From assembly GCF_014196055.1 (NCBI RefSeq), contig NZ_JACICY010000005.1, positions 1 to 64,000 on the forward strand: DNA of 64,000 bases, in the 5' to 3' direction. The notes beneath the pieces are model-generated. The model had not been told where the DNA came from, did no database searches, and saw only the letters and a program-made list of their open reading frames with translations. The translations under genes were made by a program, and so were the position numbers. Shown in pieces: positions 34,612 to 42,488 of the stretch (positions are counted from its first letter, which is position 1; every line of letters starts with the position of its first letter). Source of the stretch: Novosphingobium hassiacum. GTDB lineage: Bacteria > Pseudomonadota > Alphaproteobacteria > Sphingomonadales > Sphingomonadaceae.

Positions 34612-34974
34612 TCAGGCGCGCGGCTTGCGCTTGCGCGAGCGGGCATAGCCGACGCCGACCAGACCCATCGCCATCATGCCGAGCATGCCGGGTTCGGGAA
34701 CCGCAGTGCCGCCCGTTGAAGTGGTGGTGCCGCCCGAAGTCGTCGTGCCACCAGTGGTGGTGGTACCGCCCGACGTGGTCGTCGTGCCACCCGACGTGGT
34801 GGTGCCGCCCGAGGTGGTCGTGCCGCCCGAGGTGGTGCCTCCGCACATGGTCGAGCCACCGCTGTGGCCGCAGTTGCAGTAGTGCTTGTGCGTGAACCAG
34901 CCGGCCTGTGCCGGCGTGGCTGCCGCTGCACCGAGAGCTACGGTTGCCGCGATGGCGAGAGTGCGAATCTTCAT
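34612..34974 (-). CDS. Small Gly/Thr-rich PEP-CTERM protein
   Basis: A 120-residue exported protein. Signal peptide to about residue 24 (cleavage after TPAQA), then a short Cys/His-rich patch (HKHYCNCGHSGGSTMC), a low-complexity stretch of GGTTT-type repeats (about 45-88), and a C-terminal sorting tail VPEPGMLGMMAMGLVGVGYA with a basic RSRKRKPR end. Such tails are cleaved by exosortase, after which the protein is exported to the cell surface or matrix. The repeat region could be heavily glycosylated on Thr. The patch of three Cys and three His could bind metal. It converges with TPR lipoprotein copy 1. Confidence 0.88.
   Translation of the reverse strand: MKIRTLAIAATVALGAAAATPAQAGWFTHKHYCNCGHSGGSTMCGGTTSGGTTTSGGTTTSGGTTTTSGGTTTTGGTTTSGGTTTSTGGTAVPEPGMLGMMAMGLVGVGYARSRKRKPRA
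34705..34848. repeat. Imperfect tandem repeat coding the Thr/Gly region
   Basis: A GTGGTGCCGCCCGA-type unit with variations in length is repeated across the middle of the PEP-CTERM gene. All variations keep the frame. It is a likely hotspot for length variation between strains. Confidence 0.75.
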
Positions 34975-35239
34975 GGAACCCCCATTTGGTTAAGACATAA
35001 CTGCCACCGAATAAGCAAGGGTGATGCCAAACGAGAATATTCAGCAGCTTAACTGGTTAATAGGTCCATTGGCTGACCGGAACTGTAAATCGACCCGACG
35101 ATTTTCGATGTCCCTCGTGTTGCTGACTTCGGCGCAGGCGGCTGCATTTGACGGTCTTTGGCGGCAGGTCAGGAGAAAGTTCACCGAAGATTCAAACCTT
35201 CCCGGCAGTTTGGTCCGCAATGGATCGGAGAGCATCGCG

Positions 35240-36769
35240 ATGAAGAAGCTTTGGCATGTGGCGACGATGCTTGCCCTCGCGGGATGCAGCGATAGCCCCG
35301 AAGAGCGCGCAGACCGTGCACAGCAGGCATTCGATCGCCACGAATATCGTGCCGCCCAGGTGGATCTCGCTGCCGCGCTATCCGAGAAGCCCGGTGATCC
35401 GGCCCTGCTGGAACTTCACGCGCGCAATGCCTTGGCCATGGGCGATGGGGTGGCGGCTGCGGCGTCGCTCGAAAAGTTGCCAGAACAGCGGCGTCCTGAT
35501 GACTATGGCCCTTTGGCCGCAGAAGCCGCGTTATTGCGTGACCTGCCCGATGAAGCGCTGGCAAGCTTGGGGAGTGATCGCTCACCGGGTGCGCTGCGGA
35601 TACGGGCATTGGCGCTGTTGGCAAAGGACGACCGTGAAGGTGCGGCGCAGGCGTTCGCGGCCGGAGTTGCGGGAGGGGCGGACGCGCGGCTTCTGGCTGA
35701 CTATGCGCGTTTCTCTTTGATGGCGGGCAATGTCCGGCAAGCACGCGACCTCGTCGATCGCGCAAAGCGGGCGGACAAAGGCTCGATAGATGCGATCCTT
35801 GCCGATGGTGCGGTGGCGACTGCCGAAGGGCGATTGGCAGAAGCGCTGGCGGCCTACGATTCAGCAGCGAAGTCCTATCCCGGCAACCTCGCCGCGCTGT
35901 CGGGCAAGGCGGCGGTATTGGGTGAACTGGGCCGAACCAAGGACATGGACGCGGTTCTTGCGAGCCTTGGCGACGTGCGGGGGGGCGGGCAGGTTGCCTA
36001 CCTGCAGGCGCGGTCGGCAGTTGCGCGCAAGGATTGGGTGACCGCGCGCAGCATCCTCCAGGCCAACGAAAAGTCTCTGGATGGAAACGACGAAGCCAGC
36101 GTCCTTTATGCACAGTCTCTTGTCGCACTGGGTCAACCCGAACAGGCACGTGCGCGGCTGCAGCCGATGCTGACGCGAAACCCGCAAAGCGCCGTGCTTC
36201 GCCGCGAACTGGGCAAGGCGCAACTGGCAGCAAAAGATGCGGCGGGTGCGTTGGCAACCCTGCGACCCTTCGCGAGCGTGCTCACCGCCGATCCCGACGA
36301 TCTGCGCCTGCTGGCCCGAGCGGCGGAATTGGCGGGCGATCCTGAGGCTGCGCGACTGGCCGAGAAAGCGAAGTATCCCACGCCCCAGGCGCTGGCCGCC
36401 ACGCTGGCGCAGGCCGACACCGCCATGCGATCAAGCAACTGGGGCGCGGCCATCGCGGGCTATGAGCGGATCATTGCGGTGACGGACGGGCGCAATCCGC
36501 TGGTGCTTAACAACATGGCATTCGCGCAAGGCAAGGTCGGGAACACCGCGGCGGCAGTGGATTACGCCACGCGCGCGCTGCGCGAGGCTCCCGGCAATCC
36601 ATCGGTCATGGACACGCTGGGATGGTTGCTCGTTCAAAGCGGACAGGACCGTCCACGCGGTTTGACGCTGTTGCGCGACGCCGCAAAAAAAGCGCCCGAC
36701 AACCAGGCGATTGCCGGGCACCTCAAGGCCGCCGAGGGGGCGCAGGCGCCCCCCCGTTCCAATGGCTAA
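35240..36769 (+). CDS. TPR-repeat lipoprotein (PrsT-like), copy 2
   Basis: A 509-residue paralogue of the protein at 33072. Lipobox MLALAGC is followed by DSPEERADRAQQAFDRHEYR, matching copy 1 in order (AAQVDLAAALSEK versus AARVDLAAALDEK; LLADYARF versus LLRDYARF). TPR repeats fill the rest, ending in an intact repeat (MDTLGWLLVQSGQDRPRG). ATG 35240 has GGAGAG eight bases before it. It faces a PEP-CTERM gene whose stop is adjacent to its own, the same layout as copy 1, which indicates duplication of the two-gene module. Confidence 0.87.
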   Translation: MKKLWHVATMLALAGCSDSPEERADRAQQAFDRHEYRAAQVDLAAALSEKPGDPALLELHARNALAMGDGVAAAASLEKLPEQRRPDDYGPLAAEAALLRDLPDEALASLGSDRSPGALRIRALALLAKDDREGAAQAFAAGVAGGADARLLADYARFSLMAGNVRQARDLVDRAKRADKGSIDAILADGAVATAEGRLAEALAAYDSAAKSYPGNLAALSGKAAVLGELGRTKDMDAVLASLGDVRGGGQVAYLQARSAVARKDWVTARSILQANEKSLDGNDEASVLYAQSLVALGQPEQARARLQPMLTRNPQSAVLRRELGKAQLAAKDAAGALATLRPFASVLTADPDDLRLLARAAELAGDPEAARLAEKAKYPTPQALAATLAQADTAMRSSNWGAAIAGYERIIAVTDGRNPLVLNNMAFAQGKVGNTAAAVDYATRALREAPGNPSVMDTLGWLLVQSGQDRPRGLTLLRDAAKKAPDNQAIAGHLKAAEGAQAPPRSNG

Positions 36770-37483
36770 TCAGGCGGCGAGCTCGCGAATTGGTGCGCTG
36801 CGACGACGTGCCATCGCCAAGCCGAGCAGGCCGGCGCCCAACAGGCCGAGCATGCCGGGTTCCGGCACAGGCGTGCCACCGGTGGAGCCGCCGCCGGTCG
36901 AGGTCATCGTACCCGACCCGCTAGCCGAACTGATGCCCGGTACGCCGGCGATCGACTGGTAGCGAACGTAGAAATCGCTCAAGGTCAACGCGCTGACGGG
37001 CGATGCGAAGCTGAGGGTGAACGAACCCGTGCCGGTCTGGCCAAGGTCCAGTCCGCCGCTGCCGCCGCCGGCGCAGCTTCCGGTCGATGCATCCTTGAAG
37101 CAGACGTCGACGGTTCCGATCCCGTTGGGATAGTTCGACGACAGCGTGGTGTAGGCAAACGCGCCCGTGCTGCTGGCAGCGGTGATGTTCGGGTCGGTGT
37201 TGAACGCGAAGCTCGAGATGCGCGAACCGGTAACCGGCGCAGAGCTGGTGTTCGAAACGCTGTAATCGAAGGAATAATTGTTGCCCGACACGCCCGTCAG
37301 GGTGAACGTGCTCGACCCGGTCAAACCGTCGATCGTGGTGCCGTCAGAAAAGCCGTTATAGTTCAGCGAAAAGCTGGAGCCGATGTCGCCCGATCCCAGC
37401 GTGATGGGTTCAGCCCATGCAGGCGAAGCGAAGGCGAGGGCGGCACAAGCTGTCATACCAGCCAAGAATTTCGGCGTTTTCAT
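36770..37483 (-). CDS. PEP-CTERM sorting-domain protein
   Basis: A 237-residue exported protein: signal peptide (cleavage after PAWA, about 24), a beta-rich body of about 180 residues with repeated Gly-Ser-Thr and motifs GSSTFTLTGVSGNNYSFDY and GTGSFTLSFASPVSALTL, and the exosortase tail VPEPGMLGLLGAGLLGLAMA plus RRRSAP. It includes two cysteines (VCFKDASTGSCAGG). The ATG at 37483 follows AGGGGA. It converges directly with TPR lipoprotein copy 2. Function is unknown beyond surface export. No exosortase gene is in the window. Confidence 0.88.
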   Translation of the reverse strand: MKTPKFLAGMTACAALAFASPAWAEPITLGSGDIGSSFSLNYNGFSDGTTIDGLTGSSTFTLTGVSGNNYSFDYSVSNTSSAPVTGSRISSFAFNTDPNITAASSTGAFAYTTLSSNYPNGIGTVDVCFKDASTGSCAGGGSGGLDLGQTGTGSFTLSFASPVSALTLSDFYVRYQSIAGVPGISSASGSGTMTSTGGGSTGGTPVPEPGMLGLLGAGLLGLAMARRRSAPIRELAA

Positions 37484-37625
37484 ACGTGGTCCCCTGTATG
37501 CAAATGGTTGACGCGATACAGAGCAAAACCTGTGCCAATGGCGGATTACCGCCACTTCATATGATTAACGAACATTTGTTCGTAAAGCATTCCGACAATT
37601 TTAATGTTGATCGTTGTGCGTTTTA

Positions 37626-38195
37626 TCAAGGCTGCTGGCGAACGGCGATGTCGTTCATGAATCGCACGCCATCTCCGCGTGCCAGCCAATCGGCCTCCGC
37701 AGCGATGGCGCCGAGCATTTCGATCAGGTCATCCTGTTCGGCCTTGGCGAAGTTGCCCAAGACGTAACCGGTCACGCGGTCCTTGTGGCCGGGGTGGCCA
37801 ATGCCAAGGCGGACGCGGCGGAACTCTGCGCCCAAGTGCTGGTCGATCGAACGCAAGCCGTTGTGACCTGCCGTGCCGCCGCCCTGCTTCACCTTGACCT
37901 TGAACGGGGCCAGATCGAGTTCGTCGTGGAACACGGTGAGGTCCTCCATTCCGAGCTTGTAGAAGCGCATGGCATCGCCCACGGCGCGGCCGCTCTCGTT
38001 CATGAAGGTGGCGGGCTTGAGCAGCAGGACCTTTTCAGGACCGATGCGCCCTTCCTGCAGCCAGCCCTGGAACTTCTTCTGCACAGGGCCGAAGTTGTGG
38101 ACCTCGGCAATGGTGTCGAGCGCCATGAAGCCGACGTTGTGGCGGTGCAGCGCGTATTGCGGGCCGGGATTGCCCAGGCCAACCCAGAGTTGCAT
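37626..38195 (-). CDS. pth: Peptidyl-tRNA hydrolase
   Basis: A 189-residue enzyme that frees tRNA from stalled peptidyl-tRNA. Catalytic His in HRHNVGFMALD, Asn in LKPATFMNESG, the FHDELDL motif and GGGTAGHNGLRSI are all in place. ATG 38195 follows AGGAGCCCGTG. It lies 130 bp after rplY in the same direction, a conserved rplY-pth pair, though a strong terminator between them suggests separate or partly read-through expression. Confidence 0.97.
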   Translation of the reverse strand: MQLWVGLGNPGPQYALHRHNVGFMALDTIAEVHNFGPVQKKFQGWLQEGRIGPEKVLLLKPATFMNESGRAVGDAMRFYKLGMEDLTVFHDELDLAPFKVKVKQGGGTAGHNGLRSIDQHLGAEFRRVRLGIGHPGHKDRVTGYVLGNFAKAEQDDLIEMLGAIAAEADWLARGDGVRFMNDIAVRQQP

Positions 38196-38245
38196 CACGG
38201 GCTCCTGATAAAGTGTTGCTGTGCCAATGGCAGATCGCGTGCGAC

Positions 38246-38280
38246 AAAAAAAGAACCCCTCCCGCTTGGTGCGGAAGGGG
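38246..38280 (-). terminator. Rho-independent terminator after rplY
   Basis: On the minus strand CCCCTTCCGC-ACCAA-GCGGGAGGGG forms a 10-bp stem (one G-U pair) followed by TTCTTTTTTT. It lies 46 bp after the rplY stop and 50 bp before the pth start, so it should limit read-through into pth. Confidence 0.88.
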
Positions 38281-38325
38281 TGCTCTTGTTGCTGCCACCC
38301 GCGTGAGCAGGCGGCGGGATTTGGA

Positions 38326-38940
38326 TCAGGCTTCGCCGGCTTCGGCTTCGGCCTCGGCTTCGCCGCTCTTGAGCGCCGAAGGAGCCACGATCGTCGCAAT
38401 GGTAAAGTCGCGGTCGGTGATCGCAGGGGTCACGCCCTTGGCCAGGGTGACCACGCTGAAGTGGATCGAATCGCCCACTTCGAAGCCCGACACGTCGACG
38501 GTCACGTCTTCGGGGATCGCGTCCGGTGCGCAGATCAGTTCCAGCTCGTGACGAACGACGTTAAGCACGCCGCCCTTCTTGAGGCCGGGCGACTTCTCTT
38601 CGTTGATGAACACGACGGGCACGTTCACGTGGACGACGTCACCCTTGGTGACGCGCAGGAAATCGGCGTGAAGCGGGCGATCGCTGACCGGGTGGAAAGC
38701 GACGTCCTTGGGCAGGGTGCGGACGGTCTTGCCGCCCACGGTGAGCTCGACGATCGAGTTGAAGAAGTGGCCGGTGCCGAGCACCTTGGCGAGGGCCTTT
38801 TCCTCAAGATGGATCGCGATGGGTTCTTCGTTGCCGCCGTAGATCACGGCGGGAGTGCGGCCTTCGCGACGCAGTGCACGGGAGGCTCCCTTGCCAGCCC
38901 GATCGCGCGTCTCGGCCGACAGGTTAAGCGTTTCGCTCAT
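38326..38940 (-). CDS. rplY: 50S ribosomal protein L25 (Ctc form)
   Basis: A 204-residue protein with the L25 5S-rRNA-binding domain (about 1-90; [36 protein letters not shown]) and the TL5/Ctc C-terminal beta domain ([20 protein letters not shown]). The tail is a run of Glu-Ala. It is made with pth in many bacteria. The ATG is at 38940. Confidence 0.96.
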   Translation of the reverse strand: MSETLNLSAETRDRAGKGASRALRREGRTPAVIYGGNEEPIAIHLEEKALAKVLGTGHFFNSIVELTVGGKTVRTLPKDVAFHPVSDRPLHADFLRVTKGDVVHVNVPVVFINEEKSPGLKKGGVLNVVRHELELICAPDAIPEDVTVDVSGFEVGDSIHFSVVTLAKGVTPAITDRDFTIATIVAPSALKSGEAEAEAEAGEA

Positions 38941-39073
38941 ATGTCAGTACCTTACATGCATGTGTTACACACTTCCTCCGTCACGCCTCCAGGGATGACC
39001 ATGACAGGGAAGCGGCGGCCCTTAGCGAGTTTGGCGCGAAATGCAATGGGGAAGCTCATTCACACCACCGTGA

Positions 39074-39502
39074 CTATGCTAGACTATGAAAGCGTTTCCA
39101 CCGGGACATTTCTGTACGAACGTTGCCCACGTTGAAACCGCGTTGCACGGACTCTAATTGGATGCGCGAGCTAATCGCCTTGTAATTATTGCCCATCTCG
39201 CGGCGCAGTTCATCAGCCGCCAACCAGACGTCCAAGCATTTTCCGGGTCGAGGCATTGTTATGCCATTTTGCTCACGAACGGGCGGCTTGCTTGTTTTGA
39301 CTCCAGTTCGTCTCCGCCAGTCAGAACACCCGGCGGAAATTGACGTCGTTGGAGGTACCGGGTTCAGCAATACTTCCGCCAGCTGCTGCGCTTCTTTTGT
39401 GGCTACGTACCCTTTGATTGCGTACAGGCAGTCACATATTGCAGCCACGTTAAAGCCCGTCGAGGACGGACGATAGGCCACTTCGGGATTGATCCGCCCC
39501 AT
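39074..39502 (-). CDS. Hypothetical protein in AT-richer gap
   Basis: A possible 142-residue protein in the 730-bp gap between rplY and the TraB/GumN genes. No family was recognised. The last 60 residues, from a Met in MPRPGKCLDVWLAADELRRE, look more protein-like (charged amphipathic helices, NVRTEMSRWKRF) than the rest, so a shorter product is possible. Base composition is clearly lower in GC than the neighbours, with an AT-rich stretch at 39560-39620. This may be a transferred fragment. Confidence 0.35.
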   Translation of the reverse strand: MGRINPEVAYRPSSTGFNVAAICDCLYAIKGYVATKEAQQLAEVLLNPVPPTTSISAGCSDWRRRTGVKTSKPPVREQNGITMPRPGKCLDVWLAADELRREMGNNYKAISSRIQLESVQRGFNVGNVRTEMSRWKRFHSLA

Positions 39503-39669
39503 ACCAGTTACTCCTGCTGCTAGGCGCTCAGCGCCATGCCGTCGCGAGGTGGATACAGGAGTTTTCTATATTTTCAATAATGAAATTTGCAAAAAATATA
39601 CATTCCACAAAATCGTGGTGATTTCCTGCTCAACGACGCTATCAAATCTGGTGAAAAGAATTCGTGCCC

Positions 39670-40560
39670 TCACGGCACCCGCTTGATCGCCCACCCACGC
39701 GCCAGCATCAGGCGTTGCAGGCTGTCGGAACCGGCAAGATGCGCCGCACCCACTGCCACAAATGGCCTGGCTCCTGACTTCAGCATTGAGTCCAACTGGT
39801 CGGCCCAAGCGCGATTGCGTTGGGTGAGGAGGGCTTCGTGGAGGCCGGAGTCGGCGAGGAAGCCGCTGCTCGCTTCGGCGGCGATGCCCAGGTCGTCGCC
39901 GCGCAGCCAGAGCGCGACCATGTCGGCTTCCTCGTCGGTATCGGTCGCGGCTTCGGCGGTGACTTCCTTGAGGAGGACCTGCTGTTCGCGTTCGGGGAGA
40001 GCGTCGAAGATGCCGAACTGGCTGTCGATTGTCTCGAAGCCTGCAATGGGCTTGGTTCCAGCGAGTTCGCGCAAGCGGGGTTCGACGCCGCTGCGTGGGT
40101 CAGCCCCGGCTTTTTGCCCGGCAATGGCCGCCAGTTGCAGGGCGACGGCCCAGCTTTCGGTATCCTGAAAATCGGCGTCGGTCAGGCCCAGCTTGCGGTA
40201 CACTGCGGCCAGTTTCTCGCGATAGGCGGCGGGGAGCCGTTGAGAGGGGGGCGGCAGGCCGGCGGTTCCGGCGAGCCTTGCAAGTGCCTCACCTGCAACC
40301 GTCTGGTCGAGCGGTTCGGCGATTTCGAGGACGAGGCGGTCGGATTTGGCAAGAGCGTCGGTGATTGCGGGCCGCTGCCATTGCGTGCCCGGGGGCAGCG
40401 CGTGGACGGTGCCGAACATCCAGCCGCGAACCGTGCCGCCTTTGTCCATGATCTGCCACAGCGCGACGCGGGCTTCGGGCTTGGGCGCCTCGTTCTTGCC
40501 CATGCAGGTGACGAGGAAGCCGAGCGATGCCGCGAGCAGGAGGCGCAGGAGCAGCTTCAC
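39670..40560 (-). CDS. TraB/GumN family protein, copy 1
   Basis: A 296-residue exported protein of the TraB/PrgY/GumN fold. Signal or lipoprotein leader (KLLLRLLLAASLGFLVTCMG) then the family motifs WMFGTVHALPPGTQW, LEIAEPLDQ and the C-terminal AVGAAHLAGSDSLQ with conserved His. Members are proposed metal-dependent peptidases, by similarity to the Tiki fold, but activity is rarely shown. GTG 40560 overlaps the previous gene by 4 bp. It is a paralogue of the protein just upstream. Confidence 0.87.
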   Translation of the reverse strand: MKLLLRLLLAASLGFLVTCMGKNEAPKPEARVALWQIMDKGGTVRGWMFGTVHALPPGTQWQRPAITDALAKSDRLVLEIAEPLDQTVAGEALARLAGTAGLPPPSQRLPAAYREKLAAVYRKLGLTDADFQDTESWAVALQLAAIAGQKAGADPRSGVEPRLRELAGTKPIAGFETIDSQFGIFDALPEREQQVLLKEVTAEAATDTDEEADMVALWLRGDDLGIAAEASSGFLADSGLHEALLTQRNRAWADQLDSMLKSGARPFVAVGAAHLAGSDSLQRLMLARGWAIKRVP

Positions 40561-41456
40561 TGGATGCGGACCGCCGTCACGCCTTGTCTGGCGAGCATGT
40601 CCTGCACGCTCTTGATGCCTGCCAGATGGCCCGCACCGACCGCGATGAAGACCCGACCGGGCTGGTCGAGCCGCTTGCGGATCCAGCCCGCCCATGTGCG
40701 ATTGCGGTTGTAGAGCAGCGTATCGGCGAGTTCTGGATCGTCCATCTCGTCATTGAGCAGCTTGGCCAGGCCGTCGGAATCACCCGCCCCCCAGAGCTGC
40801 GTCATCGTGTCGATCAGCTTGAACGACTTGTCGAAATCGCGGACCGCCATGTCGAGAAATTCGAGCTGCGCGTCGCGTGGAAGACTGTCGAACAGGCCGA
40901 GTTGGTAATCGAGCGTTTCGAGCGCACCTTGCCGCGCACCCTTGGTCAGCGAAGCCTTGCGTAAAACGCTTTCCGCCCCGTCGTCCTTGCCATAGCCCGC
41001 CATCGCGTAGGGCGTCATGCCGATCGTAAGCCCGGCAAGCCATGGTTCGAAGCGGTCGAAGGCTTCGGGGGGAATTTTGAGCCGGGTGAGCAGGGCCTCA
41101 TAGGCCGCGCGGTTGTCGTCGCTCATCAGCGAGCGCAGCGTTTCGCCTTGGAGAAGTCCGAGCGTGGCAATGGCTTGCTGCTGTTGTGTAGCGCTTGCGT
41201 CGGCGATTTCGGTGACCAGTTCGTCCGATCCTGCCAGTGCTGCCTCGACCGGGCCGTCCAGCCATTTGAGGTTCTTGGGCAGCGCGTGGATCGTGCCGAA
41301 CAGATAGATCGTGGTGTCTGCATCCGAGACTTTCCACAGCGCGGGCTTCATCTGGCGCGCAGGAGCGGGGGCTGGCGCTATTTGCGCGTGGGCCACGCCG
41401 GTCAGAGCGACGGTAGCGAGCAGGATCGCGGCGGCAAAAGTCGATCGGAGGGTCAT
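40557..41456 (-). CDS. TraB/GumN family protein, copy 2
   Basis: A 299-residue periplasmic protein with a signal peptide (cleavage after GVAHA). The same motifs as copy 1 are seen: TTIYLFGTIHALPKNLKWL, VTEIADAS, YQLGLFDSLP and the C-terminal FIAVGAGHLAGIKSVQ. ATG 41456 has AAGGA seven bases before it. Overlap with copy 1 and shared motifs in the same order indicate tandem duplication. A possible envelope protease role is inference from the fold. Confidence 0.88.
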   Translation of the reverse strand: MTLRSTFAAAILLATVALTGVAHAQIAPAPAPARQMKPALWKVSDADTTIYLFGTIHALPKNLKWLDGPVEAALAGSDELVTEIADASATQQQQAIATLGLLQGETLRSLMSDDNRAAYEALLTRLKIPPEAFDRFEPWLAGLTIGMTPYAMAGYGKDDGAESVLRKASLTKGARQGALETLDYQLGLFDSLPRDAQLEFLDMAVRDFDKSFKLIDTMTQLWGAGDSDGLAKLLNDEMDDPELADTLLYNRNRTWAGWIRKRLDQPGRVFIAVGAGHLAGIKSVQDMLARQGVTAVRIQ

Positions 41457-41582
41457 CGGCAAGTCCTTAACGCGGCCGGGATGAACGAACCGTTTTCGGA
41501 ATGCAATGTGGCTTGAGCAGAAGCGCGGCTCCACAGCGTAAAGGTTGATTTGGCGCGGTCTATCGGCCAAAGCCGCGCGATC

Positions 41583-42488
41583 ATGGCCGATACAAAACTC
41601 AAGCCGCTTTCCCTGCAGGACATGATCCTGCGCCTTCACGCATTCTGGGGAGAGCAGGGCTGCCTGATCCTCCAGCCTTATGACATGCGCATGGGGGCAG
41701 GCACGTTCCACACCGCGACGACACTGCGGGCGCTGGGGCCAGAGCCGTGGAATGCGGCGTTCGTCCAGCCGTGCCGCCGTCCGACAGACGGGCGCTATGG
41801 CGAGAACCCCAATCGGCTGCAGCACTATTACCAGTATCAGGTGATCCTGAAGCCTAGCCCGGAGAACCTGCAGGAGCTGTACCTGCAGTCGCTGGGCATG
41901 ATCGGTGTCGATCCGCTGGTGCATGACATCCGCTTCGTCGAGGACGACTGGGAATCGCCGACGCTGGGCGCGTGGGGCCTTGGCTGGGAAGTGTGGTGCG
42001 ACGGGATGGAAGTGACCCAGTTCACCTACTTCCAGCAGATGGGCGGCTTCGATTGCAAGCCTGTGGCGGGCGAGCTGACGTACGGGCTCGAACGTCTGGC
42101 GATGTATATTCAGGGCGTCGACAACGTCTATGATCTGGCGTTCAACAATCACGGCGTGACTTACGGCGATGTGTTTCTCGAAAACGAGAAGCAGATGTCG
42201 AAGTGGAACTTCGAGGTGGCCGATACCGACAGCCTGTTCGAAGGTTTCCGTCGCGCCGAGGCCGAGTGCCAACGCTCGCTTGAGGCCGACGTGCCGATTG
42301 CCGCCTATGAGCAGGCAATCGAGGCGAGCCATCTGTTCAACCTGCTGCAGGCACGCGGCGTGATTTCTGTGCAGGAGCGCGCCAGCTACATGGGCCGGGT
42401 GCGCGATCTCGCGCGGGGGAGTTGCGAGGCGTATATGGCGCGAAATGCCGACGCCTGGGCTGCGAAATATCCGGAGTGGAGCAAGTGA
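41583..42488 (+). CDS. glyQ: Glycyl-tRNA synthetase alpha subunit
   Basis: The 301-residue catalytic subunit of tetrameric class II GlyRS. Characteristic sequences are [20 protein letters not shown], the motif 2 region [18 protein letters not shown] and [13 protein letters not shown]. Overlaps glyS by 4 bp (GTGA), so the subunits are translated in step. Length is normal, in contrast to the greatly enlarged beta subunit. Confidence 0.97.
   Translation: MADTKLKPLSLQDMILRLHAFWGEQGCLILQPYDMRMGAGTFHTATTLRALGPEPWNAAFVQPCRRPTDGRYGENPNRLQHYYQYQVILKPSPENLQELYLQSLGMIGVDPLVHDIRFVEDDWESPTLGAWGLGWEVWCDGMEVTQFTYFQQMGGFDCKPVAGELTYGLERLAMYIQGVDNVYDLAFNNHGVTYGDVFLENEKQMSKWNFEVADTDSLFEGFRRAEAECQRSLEADVPIAAYEQAIEASHLFNLLQARGVISVQERASYMGRVRDLARGSCEAYMARNADAWAAKYPEWSK

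Noticed and set aside
42485..42488. GTGA and ATGA overlaps (glyQ/glyS and others) as frameshifts
   Set aside because: These are normal start-stop overlaps of coupled genes; products on both sides are complete.
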